Source of the DNA: Bacteroidales bacterium
Lineage (GTDB): Bacteria; Bacteroidota; Bacteroidia; Bacteroidales; UBA932
NCBI GenBank assembly: GCA_017554335.1
Contig: JAFZIO010000075.1
Span: 1-53,781, forward strand
Length of the DNA: 53,781 nucleotides
Direction: 5' to 3'
Shown: positions 8,320-17,213 of the stretch, one piece after another
How the letters are laid out: each line of letters opens with the position of its first letter
Numbering within the stretch: the stretch's first letter is position 1
Made by a program: the position numbers and the translations under genes
The notes under the pieces: generated by a model
What the model saw: only the letters and a program-made list of their open reading frames with translations
Told to the model about the DNA's origin: nothing
Database searches by the model: none

Positions 8320-9120
8320 CTAAATCTCCACCACCCCGTCGAACGCTATGCGGGCGGTGCCTTTCATTTGTATAGAGCCGTCTGTGCATGCGATCTGAAG
8401 TTCGCCGCCGTCCATTACTATGGTACAAGGACTGGAGACTATGCCTGCCGTGACGGCTGCTGCTGCGGTGGCACAGGCGCCGGTGCCGCAGGCAAGGGTG
8501 ATGCCGCTCCCCCGCTCCCAGACTCGCATGCGGAGGCGGGCCGGACCTGCGACAGATACAAACTCTACGTTGATACGGTCGGGGAACATAGGGTGGTTTT
8601 CAATTGCAGGACCTGCGGCCGGCAAATCCACGGCCTCGGCATCGTCGCAAAACACCACAAAGTGAGGATTGCCTACGTTTACCACGGTTCCGCGGAAGCG
8701 CTTACCTGCGGCCTCCAGGGCAAGGTCTTTCTGCTCGATTACAAAGCCGCCCATGCCAACGGTAACGCTCTCCACTCCCCCGTCGGGGCTCGGATGCAAC
8801 GTCAGTTGCTTTAACCCGGAGAGTGTCTCCAGAGTCAGTTCGCGCTTATCCGTCAATCCCCTCTCGTACACATACTTGCCTATGCAGCGCACGGCATTTC
8901 CGCACATACGGCCCTCGGAGCCGTCGGCATTGAACATGCGCATGGAGAAATCGGCACAGGAAGACGGACCGATTAGTACCAACCCGTCTCCTCCTATTCC
9001 GAAATGCCTGTCGCTTAACCGGATGGACAAGGAGGCAGGATCAGATATCTGAAAGCGCCCGGCATCGACATAAATGTAGTCGTTGCCGAGCCCTTCCATT
9101 TTGGTGAATTCCAATTTCAT
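8320..9120 (-). CDS. dapF: Diaminopimelate epimerase
   Basis: Cytosolic cofactor-independent racemase converting LL- to meso-diaminopimelate for lysine and peptidoglycan. 266 aa. Both catalytic cysteines are seen: C73 in GRMCGNAVRC and C211 in LACGTGACAT. The N-terminal GLGNDYIY motif is intact. It starts one base after the stop of the M28 peptidase gene, last in the manA - rnr - M28 - dapF operon. Confidence 0.95.
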   Translation of the reverse strand: MKLEFTKMEGLGNDYIYVDAGRFQISDPASLSIRLSDRHFGIGGDGLVLIGPSSCADFSMRMFNADGSEGRMCGNAVRCIGKYVYERGLTDKRELTLETLSGLKQLTLHPSPDGGVESVTVGMGGFVIEQKDLALEAAGKRFRGTVVNVGNPHFVVFCDDAEAVDLPAAGPAIENHPMFPDRINVEFVSVAGPARLRMRVWERGSGITLACGTGACATAAAAVTAGIVSSPCTIVMDGGELQIACTDGSIQMKGTARIAFDGVVEI

Positions 9121-9121
9121 A

Positions 9122-10576
9122 CTAAAATACCCAGCCGAGGGTAATGTAGCTGCCGTAGTTCAGGCGGGCGTTGTCCTGACCTGCGAACAGGCGGCTGAGC
9201 TGCCAGCGGAAGCTCCACTCCATGAGCACGGGGCCGAGCTGGAAGCCGAAGACGGCGGCCATACCTCCCTGGTGAGGATTGACGGTCCACACAGGATCGG
9301 TGTCGCTGAACTTATGCTGGAAAGCGTAGCTATAGTAACCGCCGGCACCCACGTAAGCGGAGTTGCCGCCTTCTCCATTGCGGAGTATCAGGTACGCCGG
9401 AACGGTAACCGCCTGCTGGTAATACTTCTGAGCTACTCCGAGCGTCTCGTTGACATTGGGGAAATAGCTGCTTGCATAGTCATACAAAACGTTGAACTGC
9501 AATCCGCCCTTGCCGAAGTTGAAACGGCCCATAAGGCCGGCGTTCAGGCTGTTGGATCCGTCGGTAGTCATCCTGGCATCCGGGAAGCGCATGCTGGTTC
9601 CGCCGGTTCCCAATACCACACCGCATTCGAACAGCGGATCCTTGCCTTCATGCTTGCGGGCCACTTTGCCGCTTGCAGAGAATTCGGCATCGGAAGCCGT
9701 AGTCTCCGCCAGGTCGGCCAGGTAGCCGGTCACCTTGTCGAGGCCGTCATAGTCAATCAGTTCAGCCTTGTCGCCGGGCTTGTGGTACGGGGATTTGAGG
9801 CCTGTGGTCACTGCGAGCGTCGGCACATGCCTCTCTGCGAAGCCCTGGGTATCGGTGGCCGTGAACGGGGAGTTCTCGAAACTCTTGGACTGCACGTTGA
9901 TGGAATGGCGTTCGGCAACCTCCTTCACGAGCTTCTTGCCGTCGCGGATAGTGGCGGTGCCGTCCATGACGAGCTTGCCGCTCTGTCCGTACCAGCCGAC
10001 CATATCAACGCTCATCATCAGCTTGATTTTGTCTATGCCTATGGTGGCGTCGAGGAATTCCGCCAGGGCGTTGGAACCGTAGAGGCCAAGCTCCTCGGCG
10101 TCGAATGCCGCTATAATAACACTGCGTTCCAGCTGGTCGCGGTGGGCAACGAGTTCACGGGCTATCTCGATAAGGGCGGCGCTGCCGGAGGCGTTATCGT
10201 CCGCTCCGGGGTATATCTCACCCTTCTTCACACCCAGGTGATCGAAGTGGGCTCCGAGCACTATGTATTCGTCTTTCAGGGAGTTACCCTCGATGAGACC
10301 TACCACGTTGGCATATTGGACGCCAGCCTTGGTAAAAGGCACCACGAAATCGTTGTTCAAGTAAGGCTTGAGACCAGCCTCCTTGTAGCGCGCCACTATA
10401 TAGTAACGTGCCTTCTCTGCATCGGGAGTGCCGGCCTTCCTGCCCCTGAGGGAATCGGAAGCAAAATAGTAAACGTACTCAGTGAGTCTTTCTTTTCTTG
10501 TCTGTGCGTTTGCGTCCAGCAGGGACAGCAGGAGCACGCCGCTCATCAGTATGAGCGCGAGGGTCAGTTTCTTCAT
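9122..10576 (-). CDS. M28 aminopeptidase with C-terminal beta-barrel-like domain
   Basis: Secreted zinc metallopeptidase, 484 aa, signal peptide to about residue 24 (ANAQ). The M28 catalytic domain covers about 30-295 with the two-zinc ligand set H110 (GAHFDH), D126/D127 (GADDNASG), E161/E162 (AEELGL), D191 (SVDMVG) and H265. Unusually, residues 315-484 look like an outer-membrane barrel: alternating hydrophobic and polar strands, GLMGRFNFGKGGLQFNVLYD, and a terminal Phe in YITLGWVF. This would anchor the protease in the outer membrane. The gene starts 98 bases inside the 3' end of rnr in another frame; the MKK signal peptide makes that start convincing. Confidence 0.82.
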   Translation of the reverse strand: MKKLTLALILMSGVLLLSLLDANAQTRKERLTEYVYYFASDSLRGRKAGTPDAEKARYYIVARYKEAGLKPYLNNDFVVPFTKAGVQYANVVGLIEGNSLKDEYIVLGAHFDHLGVKKGEIYPGADDNASGSAALIEIARELVAHRDQLERSVIIAAFDAEELGLYGSNALAEFLDATIGIDKIKLMMSVDMVGWYGQSGKLVMDGTATIRDGKKLVKEVAERHSINVQSKSFENSPFTATDTQGFAERHVPTLAVTTGLKSPYHKPGDKAELIDYDGLDKVTGYLADLAETTASDAEFSASGKVARKHEGKDPLFECGVVLGTGGTSMRFPDARMTTDGSNSLNAGLMGRFNFGKGGLQFNVLYDYASSYFPNVNETLGVAQKYYQQAVTVPAYLILRNGEGGNSAYVGAGGYYSYAFQHKFSDTDPVWTVNPHQGGMAAVFGFQLGPVLMEWSFRWQLSRLFAGQDNARLNYGSYITLGWVF

Positions 10577-12581
10577 GTTCTATAAGTTCAAAATCCAGTT
10601 GCCTTTGTTCGAGGTTGGCGCCTGCCACCTTGATGCGTACCCTGTCGCCCAGACGGTATTCCCTGCCGGTGCGGCGGCCGCGGAGCCGGTAATGCCCCTC
10701 GTCAAATTCATAAAAGTCGGAACGCATCTCGCGAAGGGGCACCATGCCCTCGATATGCGTCTCGTCGAGTTCCACGTACATGCCCCATTCGGTTATTCCC
10801 GAAACGGCGCCGTCGAATTCCATGCCCACCTTGTCCTGCATGAACTCCACGAGCTTGTATTTCACGCTCGTACGTTCTGCATCGGCGGCCACCAGCTCCC
10901 GCTCGGAAGCATGGACGCACTCCTTTTCGAAGCGGGCCTTGTCTGCCGAGTCGCCGCCACGCAAGTAGCTGCTGAGCAGACGGTGTACCATGAGGTCGGG
11001 GAAACGGCGTATCGGAGAGGTGAAGTGCGTGTAGAAGGGGAACGCCAGGCCGTAGTGGCCGATGTTGTCGGTGCTGTAGACGGCCTTGGCCATGGATCGC
11101 AGGGCCAGGTTCTCGAAAGGTTCGTATTCCGGCTTGCCCTGGGCGGCAGCCAGCAGCTCCCGGAGAGACTCGGCGGCATTCTTGCCGTTCGTGGTTTCCG
11201 CCATCTTGTATCCGAAGTTGGAGGCGAAGCCGCGCAGGCCCTCCAGTTTCTCGTAGTTCGGCTCTCCGTGGACGCGGTACACGAAGGTCTTGGCGTTCTT
11301 CATCGCCACACCGTTCATCTTGCCGCCGGTGGCCACATACTCCGCCACGCTGCGGTTGGCCAGCAGCATGAACTCCTCGATGAGGTTGTTGGACTCCCGG
11401 GCGATCTTCTGGTACACGCGTACCGGCTTGCCCTGGTCGTCCACCTCCACCTTCATCTCCGGACGGTCGAAATTGATGGCGCCGGCACGGAAGCGCGCCT
11501 CGCGGAGGCATTTCGCCAGGCGGTTGAGGGTCAGGATGGCCTCGTCCAGCTGCGTACGCTCCCCTTCTGCGGGCGGATTCTCAATTATCTGCTGCGCCTG
11601 GTCGTAGTCCATGCGGCGGTTGGAGCGGATGACGGTGCGTCCGAACCAGCGGGACTTGACCGCCCCCTTCGGGCCGATTTCGAAGACCACGGAGAAGGTA
11701 AGTTTGTCCTCATCCTGACGGAGTGAGCACAACTTGTTGGAGAGCTTCTCCGGCAGCATGGGGACGGTACGGTCGACCAGATACACGGAGGTTCCGCGCT
11801 CGCGCGCCTCGGCATTCACGGCTCCCGACGGGCGCACGTAATAGGAGACGTCGGCGATATGCACGCCCACCTCGAAATTGCCGTTCTGCAGCTTGCGGAA
11901 CGAAAGGGCGTCGTCGAAGTCCTTGGCGTCCGTGGGGTCTATGGTGAATGTGAAGGTGTCCCTGAAGTCCTTGCGGCCCTTGAGGTCCTCCTCCGTAATT
12001 TCTTCGGAAATCTTGTCGGCGGCGTTTTCCACCTCGGTGCTGAACCGGTACGGCAGGTTAAATTCCGCCAGGATGGCGTGCATCTCGGTGTCGTTGTCGC
12101 CGGGTGTGCCGAGCACGTCGCTCACGTGGCCGTAGGGACAGGGCTCGCCGCGGTTCCAGCCGTCGACCACAGCCGCCACCTTCATGCCGGCCTGGGCACC
12201 TGCCTGACGGGCCTGTTCAGCGTCCACTTCTATATCGTAAGGCATGTTCTTGCTCTGCATGAGCACCCATGCCTGTGCACCCACGTAATGCATGTAACCC
12301 ACGAACGGCGCCTTGCTGTGTTCGAGAATCTCCACAACCTCGCCTTCCCTGCGCTTGCCTTTCTCGCCGTGGCCGGTGACAGCCACCCTGACTATATCGC
12401 CGTTGAGGGCGCGGCGGGTCTTTGCCGCCTTCACGTATATATCGTCGTCCTGGCCCTCAACCATCACGAAGATGAATCCCTCGCGGGACATCTGGACCTT
12501 TCCGACGAATTGCTGTGCCGGTTTGCGTATTTTCCTGTGACCGTGCGGTTCCTGCCGCCTCTTGCTGCTTCTTCTTTTCAT
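10479..12581 (-). CDS. rnr: Ribonuclease R
   Basis: Processive 3'-5' exoribonuclease of the RNB family acting in rRNA quality control and, with SmpB-tmRNA, in decay of non-stop mRNAs. 700 aa. A Lys/Arg-rich N-terminus is followed by cold-shock OB domains (about 25-200), the RNB domain with DPTDAKDFDDALS (metal-binding aspartates) and a C-terminal S1 domain with GAVSGITEWGMYVELD. The last 33 codons give a basic tail (PAGRKRTDKKRKTH) that overlaps the signal peptide of the downstream M28 gene. It starts 6 bases after manA. Confidence 0.94.
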   Translation of the reverse strand: MKRRSSKRRQEPHGHRKIRKPAQQFVGKVQMSREGFIFVMVEGQDDDIYVKAAKTRRALNGDIVRVAVTGHGEKGKRREGEVVEILEHSKAPFVGYMHYVGAQAWVLMQSKNMPYDIEVDAEQARQAGAQAGMKVAAVVDGWNRGEPCPYGHVSDVLGTPGDNDTEMHAILAEFNLPYRFSTEVENAADKISEEITEEDLKGRKDFRDTFTFTIDPTDAKDFDDALSFRKLQNGNFEVGVHIADVSYYVRPSGAVNAEARERGTSVYLVDRTVPMLPEKLSNKLCSLRQDEDKLTFSVVFEIGPKGAVKSRWFGRTVIRSNRRMDYDQAQQIIENPPAEGERTQLDEAILTLNRLAKCLREARFRAGAINFDRPEMKVEVDDQGKPVRVYQKIARESNNLIEEFMLLANRSVAEYVATGGKMNGVAMKNAKTFVYRVHGEPNYEKLEGLRGFASNFGYKMAETTNGKNAAESLRELLAAAQGKPEYEPFENLALRSMAKAVYSTDNIGHYGLAFPFYTHFTSPIRRFPDLMVHRLLSSYLRGGDSADKARFEKECVHASERELVAADAERTSVKYKLVEFMQDKVGMEFDGAVSGITEWGMYVELDETHIEGMVPLREMRSDFYEFDEGHYRLRGRRTGREYRLGDRVRIKVAGANLEQRQLDFELIEHEETDPRAHTDERRAPAVPAGRKRTDKKRKTH

Positions 12582-12587
12582 TTCTGG

Positions 12588-13514
12588 CTATACGTGGCTT
12601 AGCAGGGCCTTGAAGCCTGCCGGGCCGGGGGTGAAGTCTATTGCTGATGCGCTGGCCGGGACGAGTATGCACTCGTCGGCAGCAATCTCCGCTGTATCGT
12701 CAGCTGTACGGAGTGTTCCGGAGCCTTCCAGGCACATTACTATGAGGAAACTGTCCAGGGCACTCAAGTCCTTTGAGAAGGGTTTATCCAGATCTATTAC
12801 TGAAGTTGTGAAATACTTGCAGCTGACAAGATCCACATCTGCATTCTTGCGGGGCTCGTAGCTGGTTTTGTAATCGGGATATACCTTGTAGTCCAGGGCC
12901 TCCTTGGCCAGGTCTGTATGCAGGGGACGGAGCTTGCCGTCCAGGCCGGGACGGTTGTAGTCCCAGATACGGTAAGTGGAATCGGAGGTCTGCTGTATTT
13001 CAGCTATATAGCTGCCTGCCAGCAGAGCATGCACGCGCCCGGTGGGAATAAAGAAAACGTCTCCCGCTGCGATTTTGTGATGCGCAATTACATCTGTAAT
13101 GGTGCCGTCCGCCACACGCTTTTCGTACTCTTCCGGCGTTATCTCTTCAGAAAAACCGGCCATCAGTTCAGTACCCTCTTCCGCCTTTATCACATACCAC
13201 ATCTCAGTCTTGCCATGCAGGCCCTGACGGGACATTGCAAACTCTTCTGAAGGGTGAACTTGTATGCTCAGCGGGGCGTGGACGTCCAGGAATTTGACCA
13301 GCAGCGGGAACTCGTCTCCGAACTCACGATATACCTTGGAGCCCACCAGACGTTCTTTCTCTCGGGCAACCAGTTCATTTATTGTAAGTCCTTTGCCGGG
13401 CCCGTCCGCGACTACGGAAATCCTTTCCGGATAGCCGGAAAGGACCCACAATTCACTGCCCCAGACCATGGGGCGCAATATCGGTTCGAGCTTGTACATT
13501 ACTGTTTTATACAT
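12588..13514 (-). CDS. manA: Mannose-6-phosphate isomerase, class I
   Basis: Zinc cupin interconverting fructose-6-phosphate and mannose-6-phosphate, feeding GDP-sugar and polysaccharide synthesis. 308 aa, the short form common in Firmicutes and Bacteroidota. Metal site pieces are visible: IQVHPSEEFA, GKTEMWYVI and PTGRVHALLAG. The start may be 13514 or a Met five codons later at 13499 (MYKLEPIL); I keep the longer form. It is the first gene of the manA - rnr - M28 - dapF operon, with a -7 box 8 bases upstream. Confidence 0.9.
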   Translation of the reverse strand: MYKTVMYKLEPILRPMVWGSELWVLSGYPERISVVADGPGKGLTINELVAREKERLVGSKVYREFGDEFPLLVKFLDVHAPLSIQVHPSEEFAMSRQGLHGKTEMWYVIKAEEGTELMAGFSEEITPEEYEKRVADGTITDVIAHHKIAAGDVFFIPTGRVHALLAGSYIAEIQQTSDSTYRIWDYNRPGLDGKLRPLHTDLAKEALDYKVYPDYKTSYEPRKNADVDLVSCKYFTTSVIDLDKPFSKDLSALDSFLIVMCLEGSGTLRTADDTAEIAADECILVPASASAIDFTPGPAGFKALLSHV

Positions 13515-13522
13515 CCATCTTA

Positions 13523-13530
13523 CAAATGTA
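13523..13530 (-). promoter_or_regulatory. -7 box TACATTTG for manA
   Basis: TAnnTTTG on the minus strand, 8 bases before the manA start at 13514. A TTG about 17 bases further upstream could be the -33 element. Confidence 0.5.
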
Positions 13531-13615
13531 CTGCAAAAGAATTACAATTGCTAAACCTAAAACGAAAATTACCTGCGAAAGGTTGGAGGAAAATGAGCTT
13601 TTGGCTATTTTTTGC

Positions 13616-13623
13616 TATCTTTG
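13616..13623 (+). promoter_or_regulatory. -7 box TATCTTTG for gpmI
   Basis: Exact TAnnTTTG on the plus strand, 27 bases upstream of the gpmI ATG, in the divergent manA/gpmI intergenic region. Confidence 0.55.
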
Positions 13624-13650
13624 CGACCGGATATTAAAAGCTGACAATAT

Positions 13651-15171
13651 ATGGCAAAGAAAGTTCTCCTTATGATACTTGACGGCTGGGGCGAAGGCCG
13701 CCACGACCACAGCAATGCTATTTACACCCAGGGCGCACCTTTCATCGACAGTCTGCGCGCAAAATATCCCATGGCACACCTCCACGCCTGCGGCGAATAT
13801 GTAGGCCTTCCCGACGGCCAGATGGGCAATTCCGAGGTCGGACACATGAACCTCGGCGCAGGACGCGTAGTCTATCAGGACCTCGTCAAGGTCAACATGG
13901 CCTGCCGCAAGCACGCCCTCCTGGAGAACAAGGAGATCAAGGCCGCTTACGACTACGTGAAGCAGACCGGCAAGAAGCTGCACTTCTTCGGCCTCTGCTC
14001 CCACGGCGGCGTACACTCCTCCCTGGAGCACCTCTACGAGTTCCTCGCCGTCGCCAAGAACGAGGGCCTGGAGAATGTTTTCGTACACTGCTTCATGGAC
14101 GGCCGCGACACCGATCCCCGCAGCGGATACGGATTCGTAAAGGAGCTTGAAGAGAAGATGGCTGAGACCACCGGCCGCGTGGCCACTGTCTGCGGCCGCT
14201 TCTATGCTATGGACCGCGACAAGCGCTGGGGCCGCGTAAAAGAGGCCTACGACATGCTTGTCGAGGGCAAGGGCGCACAGTTCACCAGCGCACTCGAGGG
14301 CATCCAGGCATCCTACGACGCCGAAGTGACCGACGAGTTCATCAAGCCCATCGTTATTACCGAGGGCGGCAAGCCTCTCGCAACGGTTGAGGAAGGCGAC
14401 TGCGTCATCTTCTACAACTTCCGTAACGACCGCGCCCGCGAGCTCACCAACGTGCTCACTCAGAACGACATGCCGGAGGAAGGCATGCACACCGTCCCCC
14501 TGTACTACTGCACACTCACACCCTACGACGCTTCCTTCACCGGCCTGCACATCCTCTTCCCCAAGGAGGAGGTGACCGACACCCTCGGAGAGACCATCTC
14601 CAAAGCCGGCCTGAAGCAGCTCCGTATAGCTGAGACCGAGAAGTACGCACACGTGACCTTCTTCTTCAACGGCGGCCGCGAGACCCCGTTCGAGGGTGAG
14701 GACCGTATCCTCGTCAACTCTCCCAAGGTAGCCACCTACGACCTGCAGCCGGAAATGAGCGCCGTCGAGGTTACCGACCGCCTCTGCGAAGCCATTCGCA
14801 GCGAGCGCAACGACCTTATCATCCTCAATTACGCCAATGGCGACATGGTCGGCCATACCGGAGTCTACAAGGCCATCTGCAATGCAGTCGGATGCATAGA
14901 CGGATGCGTGGAGACCACCATTACCTGCGCCCTCAACCACGGATACACCGTTCTGCTTACCGCTGACCACGGCAACGCAGACTATGCGGTAAACGAGGAC
15001 GGCAGCCCCAACACTGCCCACTCCCTCAACCTTGTACAGTTCATCGTAATCGGTGCCGGAGACGAGGTCAAGACAGTTAAGGACGGCGCCCTTTGCAACG
15101 TCGCTCCTACCATACTCAAGTTGATGGGAATTCCGCAGCCCGCCGCGATGACCGCAGAGCCGCTGATCTAA
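13651..15171 (+). CDS. gpmI: 2,3-bisphosphoglycerate-independent phosphoglycerate mutase
   Basis: Glycolytic enzyme converting 3- to 2-phosphoglycerate with two manganese ions and a phosphoserine intermediate. 506 aa, normal length. D11 (LMILDGWG) and the nucleophile S61 ([10 protein letters not shown]) are in place, as is the LTADHGNAD metal motif near the C-terminus. It is a single-gene unit between its own promoter and a strong terminator. Codon use is strongly biased, as expected for a highly expressed gene, and this creates a long meaningless open frame on the opposite strand. Confidence 0.96.
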   Translation: MAKKVLLMILDGWGEGRHDHSNAIYTQGAPFIDSLRAKYPMAHLHACGEYVGLPDGQMGNSEVGHMNLGAGRVVYQDLVKVNMACRKHALLENKEIKAAYDYVKQTGKKLHFFGLCSHGGVHSSLEHLYEFLAVAKNEGLENVFVHCFMDGRDTDPRSGYGFVKELEEKMAETTGRVATVCGRFYAMDRDKRWGRVKEAYDMLVEGKGAQFTSALEGIQASYDAEVTDEFIKPIVITEGGKPLATVEEGDCVIFYNFRNDRARELTNVLTQNDMPEEGMHTVPLYYCTLTPYDASFTGLHILFPKEEVTDTLGETISKAGLKQLRIAETEKYAHVTFFFNGGRETPFEGEDRILVNSPKVATYDLQPEMSAVEVTDRLCEAIRSERNDLIILNYANGDMVGHTGVYKAICNAVGCIDGCVETTITCALNHGYTVLLTADHGNADYAVNEDGSPNTAHSLNLVQFIVIGAGDEVKTVKDGALCNVAPTILKLMGIPQPAAMTAEPLI

Positions 15172-15180
15172 TAATACCAT

Positions 15181-15219
15181 ATAAGAAAAGCGCCGGATTA
15201 AGTCCGGCGCTTTTCTTAT
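15181..15219. terminator. Bidirectional terminator between gpmI and the M3 peptidase
   Basis: Perfect 17-bp stem: ATAAGAAAAGCGCCGGA (15181-15197) pairs with 15203-15219 around the loop TTAAG. The A/T base of the stem supplies a U-tract in both directions. It contains the stop codon of the convergent M3 peptidase gene (15216-15218) and begins 10 bases after the gpmI stop. Confidence 0.9.
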
Positions 15220-17213
15220 TTAAGACCGCGTGCGCGAAGGAGGGCGCCGGGATCGGGATCCTGACCACGGAAGTTGCGGTAGAGCGTCATGGGCTCCTCG
15301 CTGCCGCCCTTCTCCAGAACGTTGCGGCGCAGGCTCATGGCAGTCTCAGGATCGAAGATACCCTTCTGCTTGAAGAGCTCGAAGGCGTCTTTGTCGAGCA
15401 CCTCGGCCCAGAGATAGCTGTAATAGCCGGCGCTGTAGCCGCTGGAACCGAAGATGTGGTTGAAATAGGTGCTGCGGTAACGGGGAATTATCTCGTCAAT
15501 CAGGCCCATTTCCTTGCAAGCCTTGGCTTCAAATTCCTCAACGTCAATACCTTCCACGCTGCTCAGCTCATACCACTTCATGTCCAGGATGCTGGCTGCC
15601 GTAAGTTCTCCGGTAGTGAAGCCCTGATTGAAGTTGGCAGCAGCCTGAACCTTCGCCACCAGCTCGGCGGGAATCACCTCGCCGGTCTTGTAATGGAAGG
15701 CGTAGGTGGCGAGCACTTCAGGCTCGAAAGCCCAGTTTTCGTTGACCTGCGAAGGGAATTCAACGAAGTCACGCTTGACGGCAGTGCCGCTGGTTCCGAG
15801 ATACTTGCACTGGCTGAGCAGTCCGTGGAGTGCATGTCCGAACTCGTGGAACATGGTTTCTACCTGGTCTATGGTAAGCAGGGCCGGAGTGTCCTCAGTA
15901 GGCTTGTTGAAATTGCCTACGTTGATGATCACGGGACGGACGCCCTCGCACTGCTCCACGAAATTGGTCATCCAGGCACCGCCTCGCTTGCTGTCGCGGG
16001 GATAATAGTCGGTGATGATGACGCCGATGAGGGAACCGTCGGAGTCTACCACCTTGAAGGCCTCCGCCTCAGGATTATAGAGAGTGATGCCCTCAAGCGG
16101 CTCGAAGCTTATGCCGTATAGGCGGGATGCATTGCCGAACACTCCGGCACGCACGTTCTCCATCTTGAAATACTCGGACACTTCCGCTTCATCGAGGTCG
16201 TAACGGGCCTTACGCACACGCTCGGCGTAATAGAGGTAATCCCATGGCTCAATTTTGGACCAGGCAGGCAGCAGGCCCGCGGCAATATCCTCATTCATGA
16301 GCTTCTGCATATCGTACACCTCTTCGCGTGCGCGCTTCATGGCAGCATCCATTATTCCGGCAAGGAAAGCATCCACCGTAGCAGGGTCATGTGCCATCTT
16401 GGAGCTCAGGATGAATTCTGCCGGGGAATTGTAACCCAACAGCTTAGCCTTCTCTATATTCAGTTCCAGCTCACGAAGCAGGACGGCCTTGTTGTCATAC
16501 TCGTTGCCGTTGTTGGCTCGGTTGGAATAGAGCCTGAAAATCTTCTCCCTCTGGGCGCGGTCCGGCTCGGAGGCCATCTTGTCATAATAAGCAGATGCCG
16601 GGAAACCCAGGGCCTCCTTGAAAGCGCCGTTCTCCTTGAGCAGATTGTTTGCAAAGGTGAGGTTGAGAGTGGAGAGCTCGGAATTGATTTCGCGCATGCG
16701 GGCCTGCCCGGCCTCGTCAAGGCCTATGCCGTTGCGCTCAAAACGCTCGTAATAGTTCTTCAGCAGCATCTGCTGCTCGCGCGTAAGTCCGCTCTGGTCC
16801 GCCTCATATACTGCCTTCACGCGGGCAAAAAGCCCGGTGTTCATGAAGATATTGTCGCTGTGGGCAGAAACCATGGGAGTGGCCTCTTCTACCACCTTGT
16901 TCAGTTCCTCGCTGTAGTCAGACTCTATCAGGTTGAAGAGTACGTTGGACACTTTTGAGAGCACCGCGCCGCTGCGGTCGAACGCAGCGATAGTGTTCTC
17001 GAAATCCGGGGCCTCCGGATTATCCACTATGGCCTGGATTTCAGCCTCCTGCAATTTGATGCCTTCCTTTACGGCAGGCATGTAGTCGGCCACTTTTATC
17101 TTCTCGAACGGAGGGATTCCGTACGGCGTATCCCAGTCCTGAAGGAAAATATTTGTATTGTTGCACGACGCCATCGCAATGGAGGCCAAAATCAGCAGAA
17201 CGGTTCTTCTCAT
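15216..17213 (-). CDS. M3 family peptidase (Dcp-like), lipoprotein
   Basis: Zinc peptidase of the oligopeptidase / peptidyl-dipeptidase family, 665 aa. A lipobox (IAMASC, C17) suggests it is membrane-anchored in the periplasm or on the outer membrane. The zinc motif HEFGH is present in TMFHEFGHALHGLLSQ, and the C-terminal motif EVLDKDAFELFKQKG fits Dcp-type enzymes. It is the last gene of the operon that begins at 25489; its ATG overlaps the upstream stop by 4 bases (ATGA). It probably trims peptides taken from the environment. Confidence 0.88.
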   Translation of the reverse strand: MRRTVLLILASIAMASCNNTNIFLQDWDTPYGIPPFEKIKVADYMPAVKEGIKLQEAEIQAIVDNPEAPDFENTIAAFDRSGAVLSKVSNVLFNLIESDYSEELNKVVEEATPMVSAHSDNIFMNTGLFARVKAVYEADQSGLTREQQMLLKNYYERFERNGIGLDEAGQARMREINSELSTLNLTFANNLLKENGAFKEALGFPASAYYDKMASEPDRAQREKIFRLYSNRANNGNEYDNKAVLLRELELNIEKAKLLGYNSPAEFILSSKMAHDPATVDAFLAGIMDAAMKRAREEVYDMQKLMNEDIAAGLLPAWSKIEPWDYLYYAERVRKARYDLDEAEVSEYFKMENVRAGVFGNASRLYGISFEPLEGITLYNPEAEAFKVVDSDGSLIGVIITDYYPRDSKRGGAWMTNFVEQCEGVRPVIINVGNFNKPTEDTPALLTIDQVETMFHEFGHALHGLLSQCKYLGTSGTAVKRDFVEFPSQVNENWAFEPEVLATYAFHYKTGEVIPAELVAKVQAAANFNQGFTTGELTAASILDMKWYELSSVEGIDVEEFEAKACKEMGLIDEIIPRYRSTYFNHIFGSSGYSAGYYSYLWAEVLDKDAFELFKQKGIFDPETAMSLRRNVLEKGGSEEPMTLYRNFRGQDPDPGALLRARGLK

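Noticed and set aside
13615-15180. 521-codon open frame antisense to gpmI
   Set aside because: Its translation is Val/Leu/Gly/Ala-rich with no family motif, and it mirrors a highly biased real gene with all catalytic motifs; it is a codon-bias shadow.
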